From Sphaerotilus uruguayifluvii (GTDB lineage: Bacteria; Pseudomonadota; Gammaproteobacteria; Burkholderiales; Burkholderiaceae_C), in the NCBI RefSeq assembly GCF_013294065.1, contig NZ_JABSNM010000009.1, positions 62,001 to 126,000 of the forward strand: a stretch of 64,000 bases of DNA. The letters are read 5' to 3'. How positions within the stretch are numbered: the first letter of the stretch is position 1; the number at the start of each line of letters is the position of its first letter. Under the pieces are notes generated by a model. The model did not search any database. It was not told the DNA's origin and was given only the letters and a program-made list of their open reading frames with translations. Made by a program: the position numbers and the translations under genes. Positions 32,911 to 41,001 of this stretch are shown here, piece by piece.

Positions 32911-33080
32911 GCAGGCCGTCACGCCGGCGGCCATCGACAGGCTCATCCCCCGCGTTCCCGGGGGCTCGTCGCGTGAACCTCTGCCTTCGGCCGCGCGGGC
33001 TGCCTGCCTAGCATGGCTGAAGGCCGTCCGCGGGGGGCGGCCGCCAAGCGGCGGCGACCGCCCGCCGGGGAACATCGGCC

Positions 33081-34805
33081 ATGCTGGAACACGCTCACGA
33101 CCTGCCGCGCGACGCACGCGGCGCCCGTTCTCTTGCCACGCTGACGGCGCTGTTCGCCAGCGCCGCGGCGCTGCTGGCCGGCTGCGGCGGCGGCAGCAGC
33201 GACGACGGCGAGGGCAGCGCCGCCCCGCGCGCCCAGGTGATGGCGGCCAAGACCGCCGGCGGCAACGGCAAGGGCAAGACCGCCCCGGCGCCTGCACCCG
33301 CCCCGGCACCCGCGCCGGCGCCATCACCGGCTCCGGCGCCGGAGACGCTGGTGTCGATGCCCGCCTGCGAGCCCTCCGGCAAGGGGCGCGACTATCCCGT
33401 CGGCCCGGGGCAGGCCTACACCGCGCTCGACCAGGTGCCCTGGGAGAGCCTGAAGGCGGGCGACACGGTGCGCATCTTTCCGTCGTCGACGCCCTATGCC
33501 GGCAAGTTCCTGATCGCCGCGCAGGGCACGGCCGATGCGCCGGTGCGCATCTGCGGCGTGCGCGCGGCCGACGGCTCGCGGCCGGTGATCGACGGCAACG
33601 GCGCCACCACCCGCGCCGCGCTGGCCTCGGCCTATGGCAGCAGCACCTACGCCAGCGACATCCACCAGGCCCGCTCGGTCATCGTCATCAAGCCGCTGGC
33701 CACGCAGGACTGGACCGCCTACCCGCAGCATGTGCAGATCGACGGGCTGAAGATCCAGCGCGCCCATCCGTCCTACACCTTCCGCGACGCCTCCGGCGCG
33801 ACGAAGAGCTACCTGCAGTTCGGCGCCTGCATCTGGGTCGAGCGCGGCCACCACATCACGCTGGCCGACAACGAGATCAGCGACTGCCAGATGGCGATCT
33901 TCAGCAAGTCGACCGACGACGGCGAGTTCGCCCAGACCCGCGACCTGCGCATCGCCGGCAACCACATGCACGGCCACGGCATCGCCGGCAGCTACACCGA
34001 GCACACCACCTACACCCAGAGCGTCGGCGCGGTGATCGAGTTCAACCACTACGGCCCGCTGCGCGCCGGCGCGCTGGGCAACTCGGTCAAGGACCGCTCG
34101 GCCGGGCTGGTGGTGCGCTACAACCGCATCGAGGAAGGCGCGCACGCGATCGACCTGGTCGAGGCCGAGGACTTTCCGGTGACGGCGCTGGCGCTGCCCG
34201 CCTACCGCACCACCCACGTGATCGGCAACCAGATCCGCAAGACCGGCGACACCGGCAGCGTCATCCACTACGGCGGCGACCACTACGGCAGCTCGCCCGG
34301 CGCGCTCTGGGGCGAGCCGATCTACCGCAAGGGCACGCTGCACCTGCAGCACAACACCTTCCAGCTGGGTGGCACGACCGCCTGGCTGCTGCAGCTCTCC
34401 ACCACCGAGGAGACGGCCGAGGTGCGCAACAACATCGTCGTCTATGCCGACAGCGTCACCCAGCGCAACCTGCGCATGGCGCAGGAGATCGGCGCCGGCT
34501 GGACCAGCGGCGGCATCGTCAACCTGGGCATCAACTGGGTGTCGAGCGGCTGGCAGGACTCGGACATCTGGCATCCGGTGCCGGGGCAGCTCAACGGCAC
34601 CGCCGCGCTGATCTCGGGCAGCAGCGCGCCGATCGATCCGGCGACCTGGATTCCGCTGGCCGGCAGCGCAGTGATCGACGCGGCCGCGCCGTGGCCGGTC
34701 GAGCTGGCCGGCCTGGAGCCGACCTGGCAGCTCGACGCGGCCGGCATGGCCCGGCCCCGCACGATCGTCGGCGCGGCCCGCGACCTGGGCGCGGTCGAAC
34801 GCTGA
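33081..34805 (+). CDS. Parallel beta-helix lipoprotein, paralog 2
   Basis: 574 residues. Lipobox LLAGC about residue 34, then a longer linker than in its neighbours containing a run of Ala-Pro pairs (about 67-90). The beta-helix part repeats the family blocks: VPWESLKAGDTVRIF, AAQGTADAPVRICGVR, ITLADNEISDCQMAIFSKS, SVKDRSAGLVVRYNRIEEG and HYGGDHYGSSPGALWGEP. Function is unknown. Unlike paralogs 1 and 3 it lacks the shared CATCCTGTTTCAA upstream element; a TAGCAT box stands at 33009-33014 instead. Confidence 0.83.
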   Translation: MLEHAHDLPRDARGARSLATLTALFASAAALLAGCGGGSSDDGEGSAAPRAQVMAAKTAGGNGKGKTAPAPAPAPAPAPAPSPAPAPETLVSMPACEPSGKGRDYPVGPGQAYTALDQVPWESLKAGDTVRIFPSSTPYAGKFLIAAQGTADAPVRICGVRAADGSRPVIDGNGATTRAALASAYGSSTYASDIHQARSVIVIKPLATQDWTAYPQHVQIDGLKIQRAHPSYTFRDASGATKSYLQFGACIWVERGHHITLADNEISDCQMAIFSKSTDDGEFAQTRDLRIAGNHMHGHGIAGSYTEHTTYTQSVGAVIEFNHYGPLRAGALGNSVKDRSAGLVVRYNRIEEGAHAIDLVEAEDFPVTALALPAYRTTHVIGNQIRKTGDTGSVIHYGGDHYGSSPGALWGEPIYRKGTLHLQHNTFQLGGTTAWLLQLSTTEETAEVRNNIVVYADSVTQRNLRMAQEIGAGWTSGGIVNLGINWVSSGWQDSDIWHPVPGQLNGTAALISGSSAPIDPATWIPLAGSAVIDAAAPWPVELAGLEPTWQLDAAGMARPRTIVGAARDLGAVER

Positions 34806-34849
34806 AGCGCAAGCCGCCGGCAAGGTCGGAGCGGCGATCCTTCGGTAAG

Positions 34850-34880
34850 TTACATCCTGTTTCAAATGGATTCGGGATGT
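34850..34880 (+). repeat. Upstream element of beta-helix gene 3 (copy B)
   Basis: Partner of 31217-31247 (25 of 31 identical). TAAGTT (34847-34852) overlaps its start at the position of TATGTT in copy A. Here the ATG at its end opens only a three-codon frame whose TGA overlaps the real ATG at 34885. Confidence 0.6.
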
Positions 34881-34884
34881 CGTC

Positions 34885-36450
34885 ATGAAGATGGATCGCC
34901 CTGGAGATCGGCACGGCCGTGGTGCCCCCGCGCGGCCGCGCCACGCCGCCACCGGTGTCGTGCTGGCGCTGCTGGCGGGCTCGCTTCTGTCGCTGTGCGG
35001 CTGCATCTCGGGCGGCAGCTCGGCCGCGGAGCAGGACGGGCCGCGGGCCCAGGCGCTGGACACGACGATCCAGGAGACCGTCGGCAGCAGCACGCTGCAG
35101 CCTTTCAGCGACTGCGTTCCCTCCGGGCGCGGCATCGACTTCCGCGTCGGGCCGGGGCAGTCGCTGGCCTCGCTCGACGAGGTGCCGTGGGAGAGCCTGA
35201 AGGCCGGCGACACGGTGCGCCTCTTCCCGTCATCGACGCCGTACCGCGGCAAGTTCCTGGTGGCGGCGCAGGGCACGGCCGACGCGCCGGTGCGCATCTG
35301 CGGCGTGCGCGATGCACGCGGCGAGCGTCCGACGATCGACGGCAGCGGCGCGACCACCCGCCGCGCGCTGGCCGGCGCCTACAGCAGCGTCGCCGAATAC
35401 AGCGACATCCACCAGGCGCGCTCGATCATCCTGATCAAGCCGCTGGCGACCGATCCGGACGCCTGGAACCGGGCGCCGTCCCACATCCAGATCGACGGGC
35501 TGCGCATCGTGCGTGCCCATCCCGACCTGAGCTTCTCCGACGCGGCCGGGGCGCAGCACCGCTACGACGCCTTCGGCGCCTGCATCTGGATCGAGCGCGG
35601 CCGCAGCATCACGCTGGCCGACAACGAGATCGCCGACTGCCAGATGGCGGTCTTCAGCAAGTCGACCGACGACAACGAGGCCTCGGTGACGCGCGACCTG
35701 CGCCTGGTCGGCAACCATTTCCACGGTCACGGCATCGCCGGCAGCGACCGCCAGCACGCGACCTACACCCAGGGCGTCGGCACGATCATCGAGTTCAACC
35801 GCTACGGCCCGCCGCGCGAGGGCGCGCTGGGCAACGCGATCAAGGACCGCTCGGCCGGGCTGATCGTGCGGCACAACCGCATCGAGGAGGGCGCGCACGC
35901 GCTCGATCTGGTCGAGGCGGAGGACTTCCCGAAGACCGCGCTGGCCACGCCTGCCTACCGCCAGACCGACGTGCACGGCAACGTCATCATCAAGCGCGGC
36001 GACACCGGCAGCGCGGTGCACTACGGCGGCGACCACTACGGCAGCTGGGCCGGCGCGCTCTGGGGCGAGCCGATCTACCGCAAGGGCACGCTGTACTTCC
36101 ACGACAACCTGGTCGAGCTGACCGGCGCCGAGGCGGCGCTGTTCCAGGTCTCTACCACCGAGGAGCGGGTGCAGGCGTGGAACAACATCGTGGTCTACGC
36201 GCCGACGGTGCAGGCGCGACTGCTGCGCACCGACCAGGACATCGGCGCGTCCTGGACCAGCGGCGGCATCGTGACGCTGGGCGCCGACAACCGCATCGTC
36301 GCCGGCTGGCGCGACGCCAGCCCGTGGCGCGCGATCGGCGGCCAGCTGGTCGGCGTCGAGCGGGTGACGACGATCGACGCGATGCCGGCCGATCCGGCCG
36401 CGCTGATCGCGCAGTCCGGCGGCCTGCTCGGCGCGCCTCAGGTGCGCTGA
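34885..36450 (+). CDS. Parallel beta-helix lipoprotein, paralog 3
   Basis: 521 residues. Signal peptide with a lipobox-like LCGC about residue 35, short linker, then the same core as paralogs 1 and 2 (VPWESLKAGDTVRLF, ITLADNEIADCQMAVFSKS, AIKDRSAGLIVRHNRIEEG, HYGGDHYGSWAGALWGEP). It lacks the C-terminal extension seen in paralogs 1 and 2 and ends shortly after the last helix coil. Function is unknown. The last 13 bp overlap the convergent mog gene. Confidence 0.83.
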   Translation: MKMDRPGDRHGRGAPARPRHAATGVVLALLAGSLLSLCGCISGGSSAAEQDGPRAQALDTTIQETVGSSTLQPFSDCVPSGRGIDFRVGPGQSLASLDEVPWESLKAGDTVRLFPSSTPYRGKFLVAAQGTADAPVRICGVRDARGERPTIDGSGATTRRALAGAYSSVAEYSDIHQARSIILIKPLATDPDAWNRAPSHIQIDGLRIVRAHPDLSFSDAAGAQHRYDAFGACIWIERGRSITLADNEIADCQMAVFSKSTDDNEASVTRDLRLVGNHFHGHGIAGSDRQHATYTQGVGTIIEFNRYGPPREGALGNAIKDRSAGLIVRHNRIEEGAHALDLVEAEDFPKTALATPAYRQTDVHGNVIIKRGDTGSAVHYGGDHYGSWAGALWGEPIYRKGTLYFHDNLVELTGAEAALFQVSTTEERVQAWNNIVVYAPTVQARLLRTDQDIGASWTSGGIVTLGADNRIVAGWRDASPWRAIGGQLVGVERVTTIDAMPADPAALIAQSGGLLGAPQVR

Positions 36451-37052
36451 GGCCTGCGCGCGGTCTTCGGCCGGAAGGCGCTGACGACCGACTCGCGCGT
36501 CTCGATGTAGGGCCCGCCGATCAGGTCGATGCAGTAGGGCACCGCGGCGAAGATGCCCGGGCAGGGCGGCTGCGCGCCCGGCAGGCCCTCCAGCGTCTCG
36601 GCGATGGACTTCGGCTGGCCCGGCAGGTTCAGGATCAGCGCGCGGCCGCGGATCACCGCCACCTGGCGCGACAGGATCGCCGTCGGCACGAAGCGCAGGC
36701 TGATCTGGCGCATCTGCTCGCCGAAGCCCGGCATGACCTTGTCGGCCACCGCCAGCGTGGCCTCGGGCGTGACGTCGCGCGGCGACGGGCCGGTGCCGCC
36801 GGTGGTCAGCACCAGGTCGCAGCGCTCGACGTCGACCAGCTCGCGCAGCGTCGCGCTGATGCCGTCCTGCTCGTCCGGGATCAGCCGGGTGACCCAGGTG
36901 ACCGGGTTGTGCAGCGCGCGCGCCATCCAGTCCTGCAGCGCCGGCAGCCCCTTGTCCTCGTAGACGCCGCTGCTGGCGCGGTCGCTGATCGAGACCAGGC
37001 CGATGCGCAGCGGCTCGGGCGGGGGCAGGGCGGTGGCGGTGGGGTCACTCAT
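36438..37052 (-). CDS. mog: Molybdopterin adenylyltransferase
   Basis: 204 residues. MoCF-binding domain with IGLVSISDRAS at the N terminus and the signature TTGGTGPSPRDVTPEAT (about 94-110). LPGQPKSIAETL supports Mog over MoaB, since this segment is typical of Mog/gephyrin G domains. It adenylylates molybdopterin before molybdenum insertion. Its start overlaps the darP stop by 8 bases, implying coupled expression. No other molybdenum cofactor gene is in the window. Confidence 0.9.
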   Translation of the reverse strand: MSDPTATALPPPEPLRIGLVSISDRASSGVYEDKGLPALQDWMARALHNPVTWVTRLIPDEQDGISATLRELVDVERCDLVLTTGGTGPSPRDVTPEATLAVADKVMPGFGEQMRQISLRFVPTAILSRQVAVIRGRALILNLPGQPKSIAETLEGLPGAQPPCPGIFAAVPYCIDLIGGPYIETRESVVSAFRPKTARRPQRT

Positions 37053-37686
37053 CGTCGTCCTCCTGGTCGTCGGCTTCGTCGTCCTGGGCGGCTGCGGCGG
37101 CGGCCGCGGCCAGCGTGGCCTTGATCTGCTGGAACAGGTCGCGATAGGCGCGGCCCTTGCGCTCGGTCGGGGCCTCGGCGCCCTGGGCGGCAGCGGCCTC
37201 GGCCGTGGCCTGGTCCTTGCGCGCGTTGCGGATCAGCGTGCGCAGCGCCTGCGCGTCGGTGCCGGGGTGCTCGCCCATCCACTGGGTGAAGGCGTCGTCC
37301 TCGGCGATCAGGCGGTCGCGCCAGCGCTCGGCGGTGTGCAGCGCCAGGGTTTCCCTGGCGCCGGGCAGCTTGAAGGAGGCCACCGCCTCGCGCAGCGGCT
37401 CCGGGTCGATGCCGCGCATGATCTTGCCGATGTACTGCAGCTGGCGCCGGCGGCCCTCGTGCGAGCGGGTGCGCTTGAGGTCGAGCAGCGCGTCGAGCAG
37501 CGACTCAGGCATGCCGACGATCGCCTTCAGGCGGTGCGCCGGCATCTCGTCGAGCTCCTTGCCCAGGGCCTGCAGGTCGTGCATCTGCTTCTTCAGCCGC
37601 GTCTTGCTGGGGCGGCCGGCGAAGTCCTCGTCCTGGAAGCCGTCATCGGCGCCGTCGTCGTGATCGAAGTGGTAATTCGGGTGCAT
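37045..37686 (-). CDS. darP: Ribosome maturation factor DarP (YjgA family)
   Basis: 213 residues. An acidic N terminus is followed by the DUF615/YjgA core (about 25-185): PSKTRLKKQMHDLQALGKE, RRRQLQYIGKIMR and the C-terminal RAYRDLFQQI segment. The family acts in late assembly of the 50S ribosomal subunit. The C-terminal tail is Ala-rich then strongly acidic (DDEADDQEDDDE). Divergent from pmbA, the common neighbour of this gene in proteobacteria, which supports the call. Confidence 0.93.
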   Translation of the reverse strand: MHPNYHFDHDDGADDGFQDEDFAGRPSKTRLKKQMHDLQALGKELDEMPAHRLKAIVGMPESLLDALLDLKRTRSHEGRRRQLQYIGKIMRGIDPEPLREAVASFKLPGARETLALHTAERWRDRLIAEDDAFTQWMGEHPGTDAQALRTLIRNARKDQATAEAAAAQGAEAPTERKGRAYRDLFQQIKATLAAAAAAAAQDDEADDQEDDDE

Positions 37687-37781
37687 GGGTGAGAGGGGGG
37701 CTCGGGGACCGCGCGGGTCGGGCTGCCCCCATTGGGGACGACGGCTATGATACGAGCGACCACCCCCAGCCCAGCCTGTCC

Positions 37782-39215
37782 ATGACCGCCAAGACCCGCC
37801 GTCCGTCCCGTTCGAAGGCTGCAGCTCCGGCTGCCGCGACCGTGCCCGCCCAGGCGCCCGAGGCCGGCTTCGCCTACAGCCGGGCGCAGTTCGCCGACCT
37901 GGTCGAGCAGACGCTGGAGATCGCGAAGTCGCTCGGTGCCAGCGATGCCGGCGTCGAGGTCTCCGAGGGCTCGGGCCTGTCGGTGTCGGTGCGCAAGGGC
38001 CGGCTCGAGAACGTCGAGCGCAACCGCGACAAGGCGGTCGGCGTGACCGTCTACCTCGGCCAGCGCCGCGGCAATGCCAGCACCTCCGACTTCTCGCCGC
38101 AGGCGCTGCGCCAGACGGTGCAGGCCGCCTACGACATCGCCCGCTTCACCGCCGAGGATCCGGCCGCCGGCCTGCCCGAGGTCGAGGACCTCGCGCTGGG
38201 CGAGGCGGCCGAGTGCCGGCTCGATCTCTTCCACCCCTGGCAGGTCGAGGCCGAGGCCGCCGCCGAGATGGCGCTGCGCTGCGAGGCCGCGGCGATGGGC
38301 GTGGACCGGCGCATCACCAATTCCGACGGCGCGGGCGTGTCGGCGCAGCAGTCGCACTTCTTCGCCGGCAACAGCCGGGGCTTCCGCGGCGGCTATGCCA
38401 GCTCGCGCCACTCGATGTCGGTCTCGCCGATCGCCGGGCGCGGCGCGCAGATGCAGCGCGACTCCTGGTACAGCTCGGCGCGCGACGTGGCCGACCTGGC
38501 CTCGCCCGAGGCGGTGGGCCGCTACGCCGCCGAGCGGGCGCTGTCGCGCCTGAAGGGCCGCAAGATCGCCACCGGCGAGGTGCCGGTGCTGTTCGAGTCG
38601 ACGGTGGCCGCCGGCCTGCTCGGCGCCTACGTGCAGGCCACCAGCGGCGGCGCGCTCTACCGCCGCACCACCTTCCTGGCCGACAGCCTGGGCCGGCAGG
38701 TCTTTCCCGAGCACATCGACATCCTCGAGGATCCGCACATCCTGAAGGCCAAGGGCAGCGCGCCCTTCGACGACGAGGGCGTGCGCACCCGCGCCCGCCA
38801 GGTGGTCGAGGCCGGCGTGACCCAGGGCTACTTCCTGTCGAGCTACTCGGCGCGCAAGCTCGGCATGAAGACCACCGGCCACGCCGGCGGCGCGCAGAAC
38901 CTGCGCCTGTCGAGCCGCCTGACGCAGGCCGGCGACAGCCTCGACGAGATGATCCGCAAGCTCGGCCGCGGCCTGTTCGTCATCGAGCTGATGGGGCAGG
39001 GCGTCAACTACGTCACCGGCGACTACTCGCGCGGCGCCGCCGGCTTCTGGGTCGAGAACGGCCGCATCGCCTATCCGGTCGAGGAGATCACCATCGCCGG
39101 CAACCTGCGCGACATGCTGCACGGCATCGTCGCCGTCGGCGCCGACGAGTACACCTCCGGCAGCCGCACGATCGGTTCGGTGCTGCTCGACCGCATGATG
39201 GTGGCCGGCCACTGA
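37782..39215 (+). CDS. pmbA: Metalloprotease PmbA (TldE)
   Basis: 477 residues from the ATG at 37782. After a Lys/Ala-rich N terminus, the PmbA/TldD fold starts near FAYSRAQFADLVEQTL; motifs include GLSVSVRKGRLENVERNRDK, TGEVPVLFESTVAAGLLG and LGRGLFVIELMGQGVNYVTGDYSRGAAG. PmbA pairs with TldD to trim modified peptides and degrade CcdA-like proteins; TldD is not in the window. TATGAT at 37746-37751 is a plausible -10. Divergent from darP. Confidence 0.95.
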   Translation: MTAKTRRPSRSKAAAPAAATVPAQAPEAGFAYSRAQFADLVEQTLEIAKSLGASDAGVEVSEGSGLSVSVRKGRLENVERNRDKAVGVTVYLGQRRGNASTSDFSPQALRQTVQAAYDIARFTAEDPAAGLPEVEDLALGEAAECRLDLFHPWQVEAEAAAEMALRCEAAAMGVDRRITNSDGAGVSAQQSHFFAGNSRGFRGGYASSRHSMSVSPIAGRGAQMQRDSWYSSARDVADLASPEAVGRYAAERALSRLKGRKIATGEVPVLFESTVAAGLLGAYVQATSGGALYRRTTFLADSLGRQVFPEHIDILEDPHILKAKGSAPFDDEGVRTRARQVVEAGVTQGYFLSSYSARKLGMKTTGHAGGAQNLRLSSRLTQAGDSLDEMIRKLGRGLFVIELMGQGVNYVTGDYSRGAAGFWVENGRIAYPVEEITIAGNLRDMLHGIVAVGADEYTSGSRTIGSVLLDRMMVAGH

Positions 39216-39243
39216 GCGGGCGGACCGGACGCGCCTCGCCGCC

Positions 39244-39666
39244 GTGCTGGCCGTCGTCGCCTGCTCGATCGCGCTGGTCGTGCTGACCACGCTGATCCAC
39301 TACGAGACGCTGCGGCAGCTGCACCGGCGCCTGCCGCGGCTGCCGCTGCCGCACCGCGCGCGGCTGGTGGTGGTGATGCTGGTGGCCTTCGTCGCCCATG
39401 CGGTCGAGATCCTCGTCTACGGGCTGGCGATGCATGCGCTGGTGCGCTGGGGCGGGGCCGGCGTGCTGCAGGGAGCGCCGGGCTCGCCGCTGGCGACCTT
39501 CATCTACTTCTCGGCCGAGACCTACACCTCGCTGGGCTTCGGCGACCTGGCGCCGATGGGTCCGGTGCGCTTCATGGCCGGCGTCGAGGCGCTCAACGGC
39601 CTGCTGCTGATCGGCTGGACCGCCTCCTTCGTCTACATCGCGATGGAGCGTTTCTGGAGCCGCTGA
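39244..39666 (+). CDS. Small potassium-channel-like membrane protein
   Basis: 140 residues from a GTG start, 28 bp after pmbA; an in-frame stop at 39196 rules out a longer N terminus. Three hydrophobic helices (about 1-20, 40-67, 108-133) and a pore-loop-like segment between the last two carry TSLGFGD (95-101), close to the TVGYGD/TVGFGD K+ selectivity filter. Likely a minimal ion-channel family (Ion_trans_2-like) protein. Ion selectivity is inferred from the filter only. Confidence 0.78.
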   Translation: MLAVVACSIALVVLTTLIHYETLRQLHRRLPRLPLPHRARLVVVMLVAFVAHAVEILVYGLAMHALVRWGGAGVLQGAPGSPLATFIYFSAETYTSLGFGDLAPMGPVRFMAGVEALNGLLLIGWTASFVYIAMERFWSR

Positions 39667-39669
39667 GAT

Positions 39670-39685
39670 GCGCATGTCCATGCGC
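39670..39685 (+). terminator. Short hairpin after the channel-like gene
   Basis: GCGCATG and CATGCGC pair perfectly around two bases, four bases after the stop codon. No T tract; weak as a terminator. Confidence 0.3.
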
Positions 39686-39709
39686 GTTGACCCTAAGTAA
39701 TTCTGCGCA

Positions 39710-39752
39710 GGGGTAAGTCTCGTGGCTGGCCGGGGGGAGGGCTTCCTAGAAT
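39710..39752 (+). promoter_or_regulatory. Control element of TRAP gene 1: GGGGTAA-N28-CCTAGAAT
   Basis: GGGGTAA (39710-39716) and CCTAGAAT (39745-39752) are separated by 28 bases. The same two words with the same spacing precede the second TRAP gene, while the spacer itself is unrelated. TAGAAT is the likely -10; GGGGTAA is probably a regulator half-site. Confidence 0.6.
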
Positions 39753-39810
39753 CGGTCCCGATCCCGATCGTACCGGTCGCTCGAAAGAAATCCCTTCAGG
39801 AGCCTTCTGC

Positions 39811-40893
39811 ATGGAACGTCGTTCATTCATCCGTCACTCCGGCCTGGCCGGCGTCCTGGCAGCGGGTGCCGCTCCGGCCCTCGTGCATGCGCAGGCCAGC
39901 ATCCGCTGGCGCCTGGCCTCGAGCTTCCCGAAGTCGCTCGACACCATCTTCGGCGGCGCCGAGGTCTTCGCGAAGAAGGTCGGCGAGATGTCGGGCGGCA
40001 AGTTCCAGATCACGACCCACCCGGGCGGCGAGCTGATGCCCGCCTTCGGCGTGGTCGACGGCGTGCAGAACGGCACCGTCGAGTGCGCGCACACCGTGCC
40101 GTACTACTTCTTCGGCAAGGACGAGACCTTCGCGCTGGGCGCGGCCGTGCCCTTCGGCATGAACAGCCGCCAGATGACGGCGTGGATGATGGAGGGCAAC
40201 GGCCTGAAGCTGATGCGCGAGTTCTACGCGCAGTACAACATCGTCAGCTTCCCGTGCGGCAACACCGGCGCGCAGATGGGCGGCTGGTACCGCAAGCCGC
40301 TGCAGTCGCTGGCCGACGTCAAGGGCCTGAAGTTCCGCGTCGGCGGCTTCGCCGGCAAGGTGGTCGAGCGCCTGGGCGGCGTGCCGCAGAACATTCCCGG
40401 CGGCGAGATCTACCAGGCCCTCGAGAAGGGCACGATCGACGCGGCCGAGTGGATCGGCCCGTACGACGACCAGAAGCTGGGCTTCAACAAGGTGGCGCCG
40501 AACTACGCCTACCCGGCTTGGTGGGAAGGCGGTCCGCAGATCGACCTGTTCATCAACACCAAGGCCTACAACGCGCTGAGCGCCGAGTACAAGGCGATCG
40601 TCGAGGCGGCCGCGGCCTATGCGCATGTGGACATGCAGGCCAAGTACGACGCGAAGAACCCGGCGGCGCTCAAGCAGCTGGTCGCCAGCGGCACCAAGCT
40701 GTTCCGCTTCCCGAAGGACGTGATGGAGGCGGCCTTCAAGGAATCGATGGCGCTGTACAGCGAGCTGTCGGAGAAGAACCCGAACTGGAAGAAGGTCTAC
40801 AGCGACTTCGCCAAGTTCCGCGCCGACCAGAACCTGTGGTTCCGCTTCGCCGAGGCCGGCTTCGACGACTTCATGCAGGCGCAGAAGCTTTGA
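39811..40893 (+). CDS. TRAP transporter substrate-binding protein, copy 1 (TakP-like)
   Basis: 360 residues. Twin-arginine signal peptide (RRSFIRH, cleavage about VHA-QA near residue 28), then a DctP-fold domain. MGGWYRKP, FRVGGFAGKVVERLGG and EWIGPYDDQKLGF resemble the TakP group, which binds 2-oxoacids such as pyruvate with sodium; ligand is inferred. AGGAG stands 11 bases before the ATG. No DctQ or DctM membrane genes are near, so the transporter is elsewhere. The adjacent second copy is nearly identical. Confidence 0.9.
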   Translation: MERRSFIRHSGLAGVLAAGAAPALVHAQASIRWRLASSFPKSLDTIFGGAEVFAKKVGEMSGGKFQITTHPGGELMPAFGVVDGVQNGTVECAHTVPYYFFGKDETFALGAAVPFGMNSRQMTAWMMEGNGLKLMREFYAQYNIVSFPCGNTGAQMGGWYRKPLQSLADVKGLKFRVGGFAGKVVERLGGVPQNIPGGEIYQALEKGTIDAAEWIGPYDDQKLGFNKVAPNYAYPAWWEGGPQIDLFINTKAYNALSAEYKAIVEAAAAYAHVDMQAKYDAKNPAALKQLVASGTKLFRFPKDVMEAAFKESMALYSELSEKNPNWKKVYSDFAKFRADQNLWFRFAEAGFDDFMQAQKL

Positions 40894-40911
40894 TCCACAT
40901 CCCTTGTGGAT
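40893..40911 (+). terminator. Hairpin between the two TRAP genes
   Basis: ATCCACA and TGTGGAT form a perfect 7-bp stem with a 5-base loop immediately after the stop of copy 1. No T run follows. It separates copy 1 from the promoter element of copy 2. Confidence 0.4.
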
Positions 40912-40918
40912 TGTCGCT

Positions 40919-40961
40919 GGGGTAATCCCCGCACGACACATCGAGCGGCGCTTCCTAGAAT
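40919..40961 (+). promoter_or_regulatory. Control element of TRAP gene 2: GGGGTAA-N28-CCTAGAAT
   Basis: GGGGTAA (40919-40925) starts a perfect palindrome GGGGTAATCCCC, then CCTAGAATCGGTC begins 28 bases later (40954). Words and spacing equal those before copy 1, so both copies probably answer to the same regulator. Confidence 0.6.
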
Positions 40962-41001
40962 CGGTCTCCTGCCTTCGGGTGAGAAACAGGAGACAAGGTT
41001 C

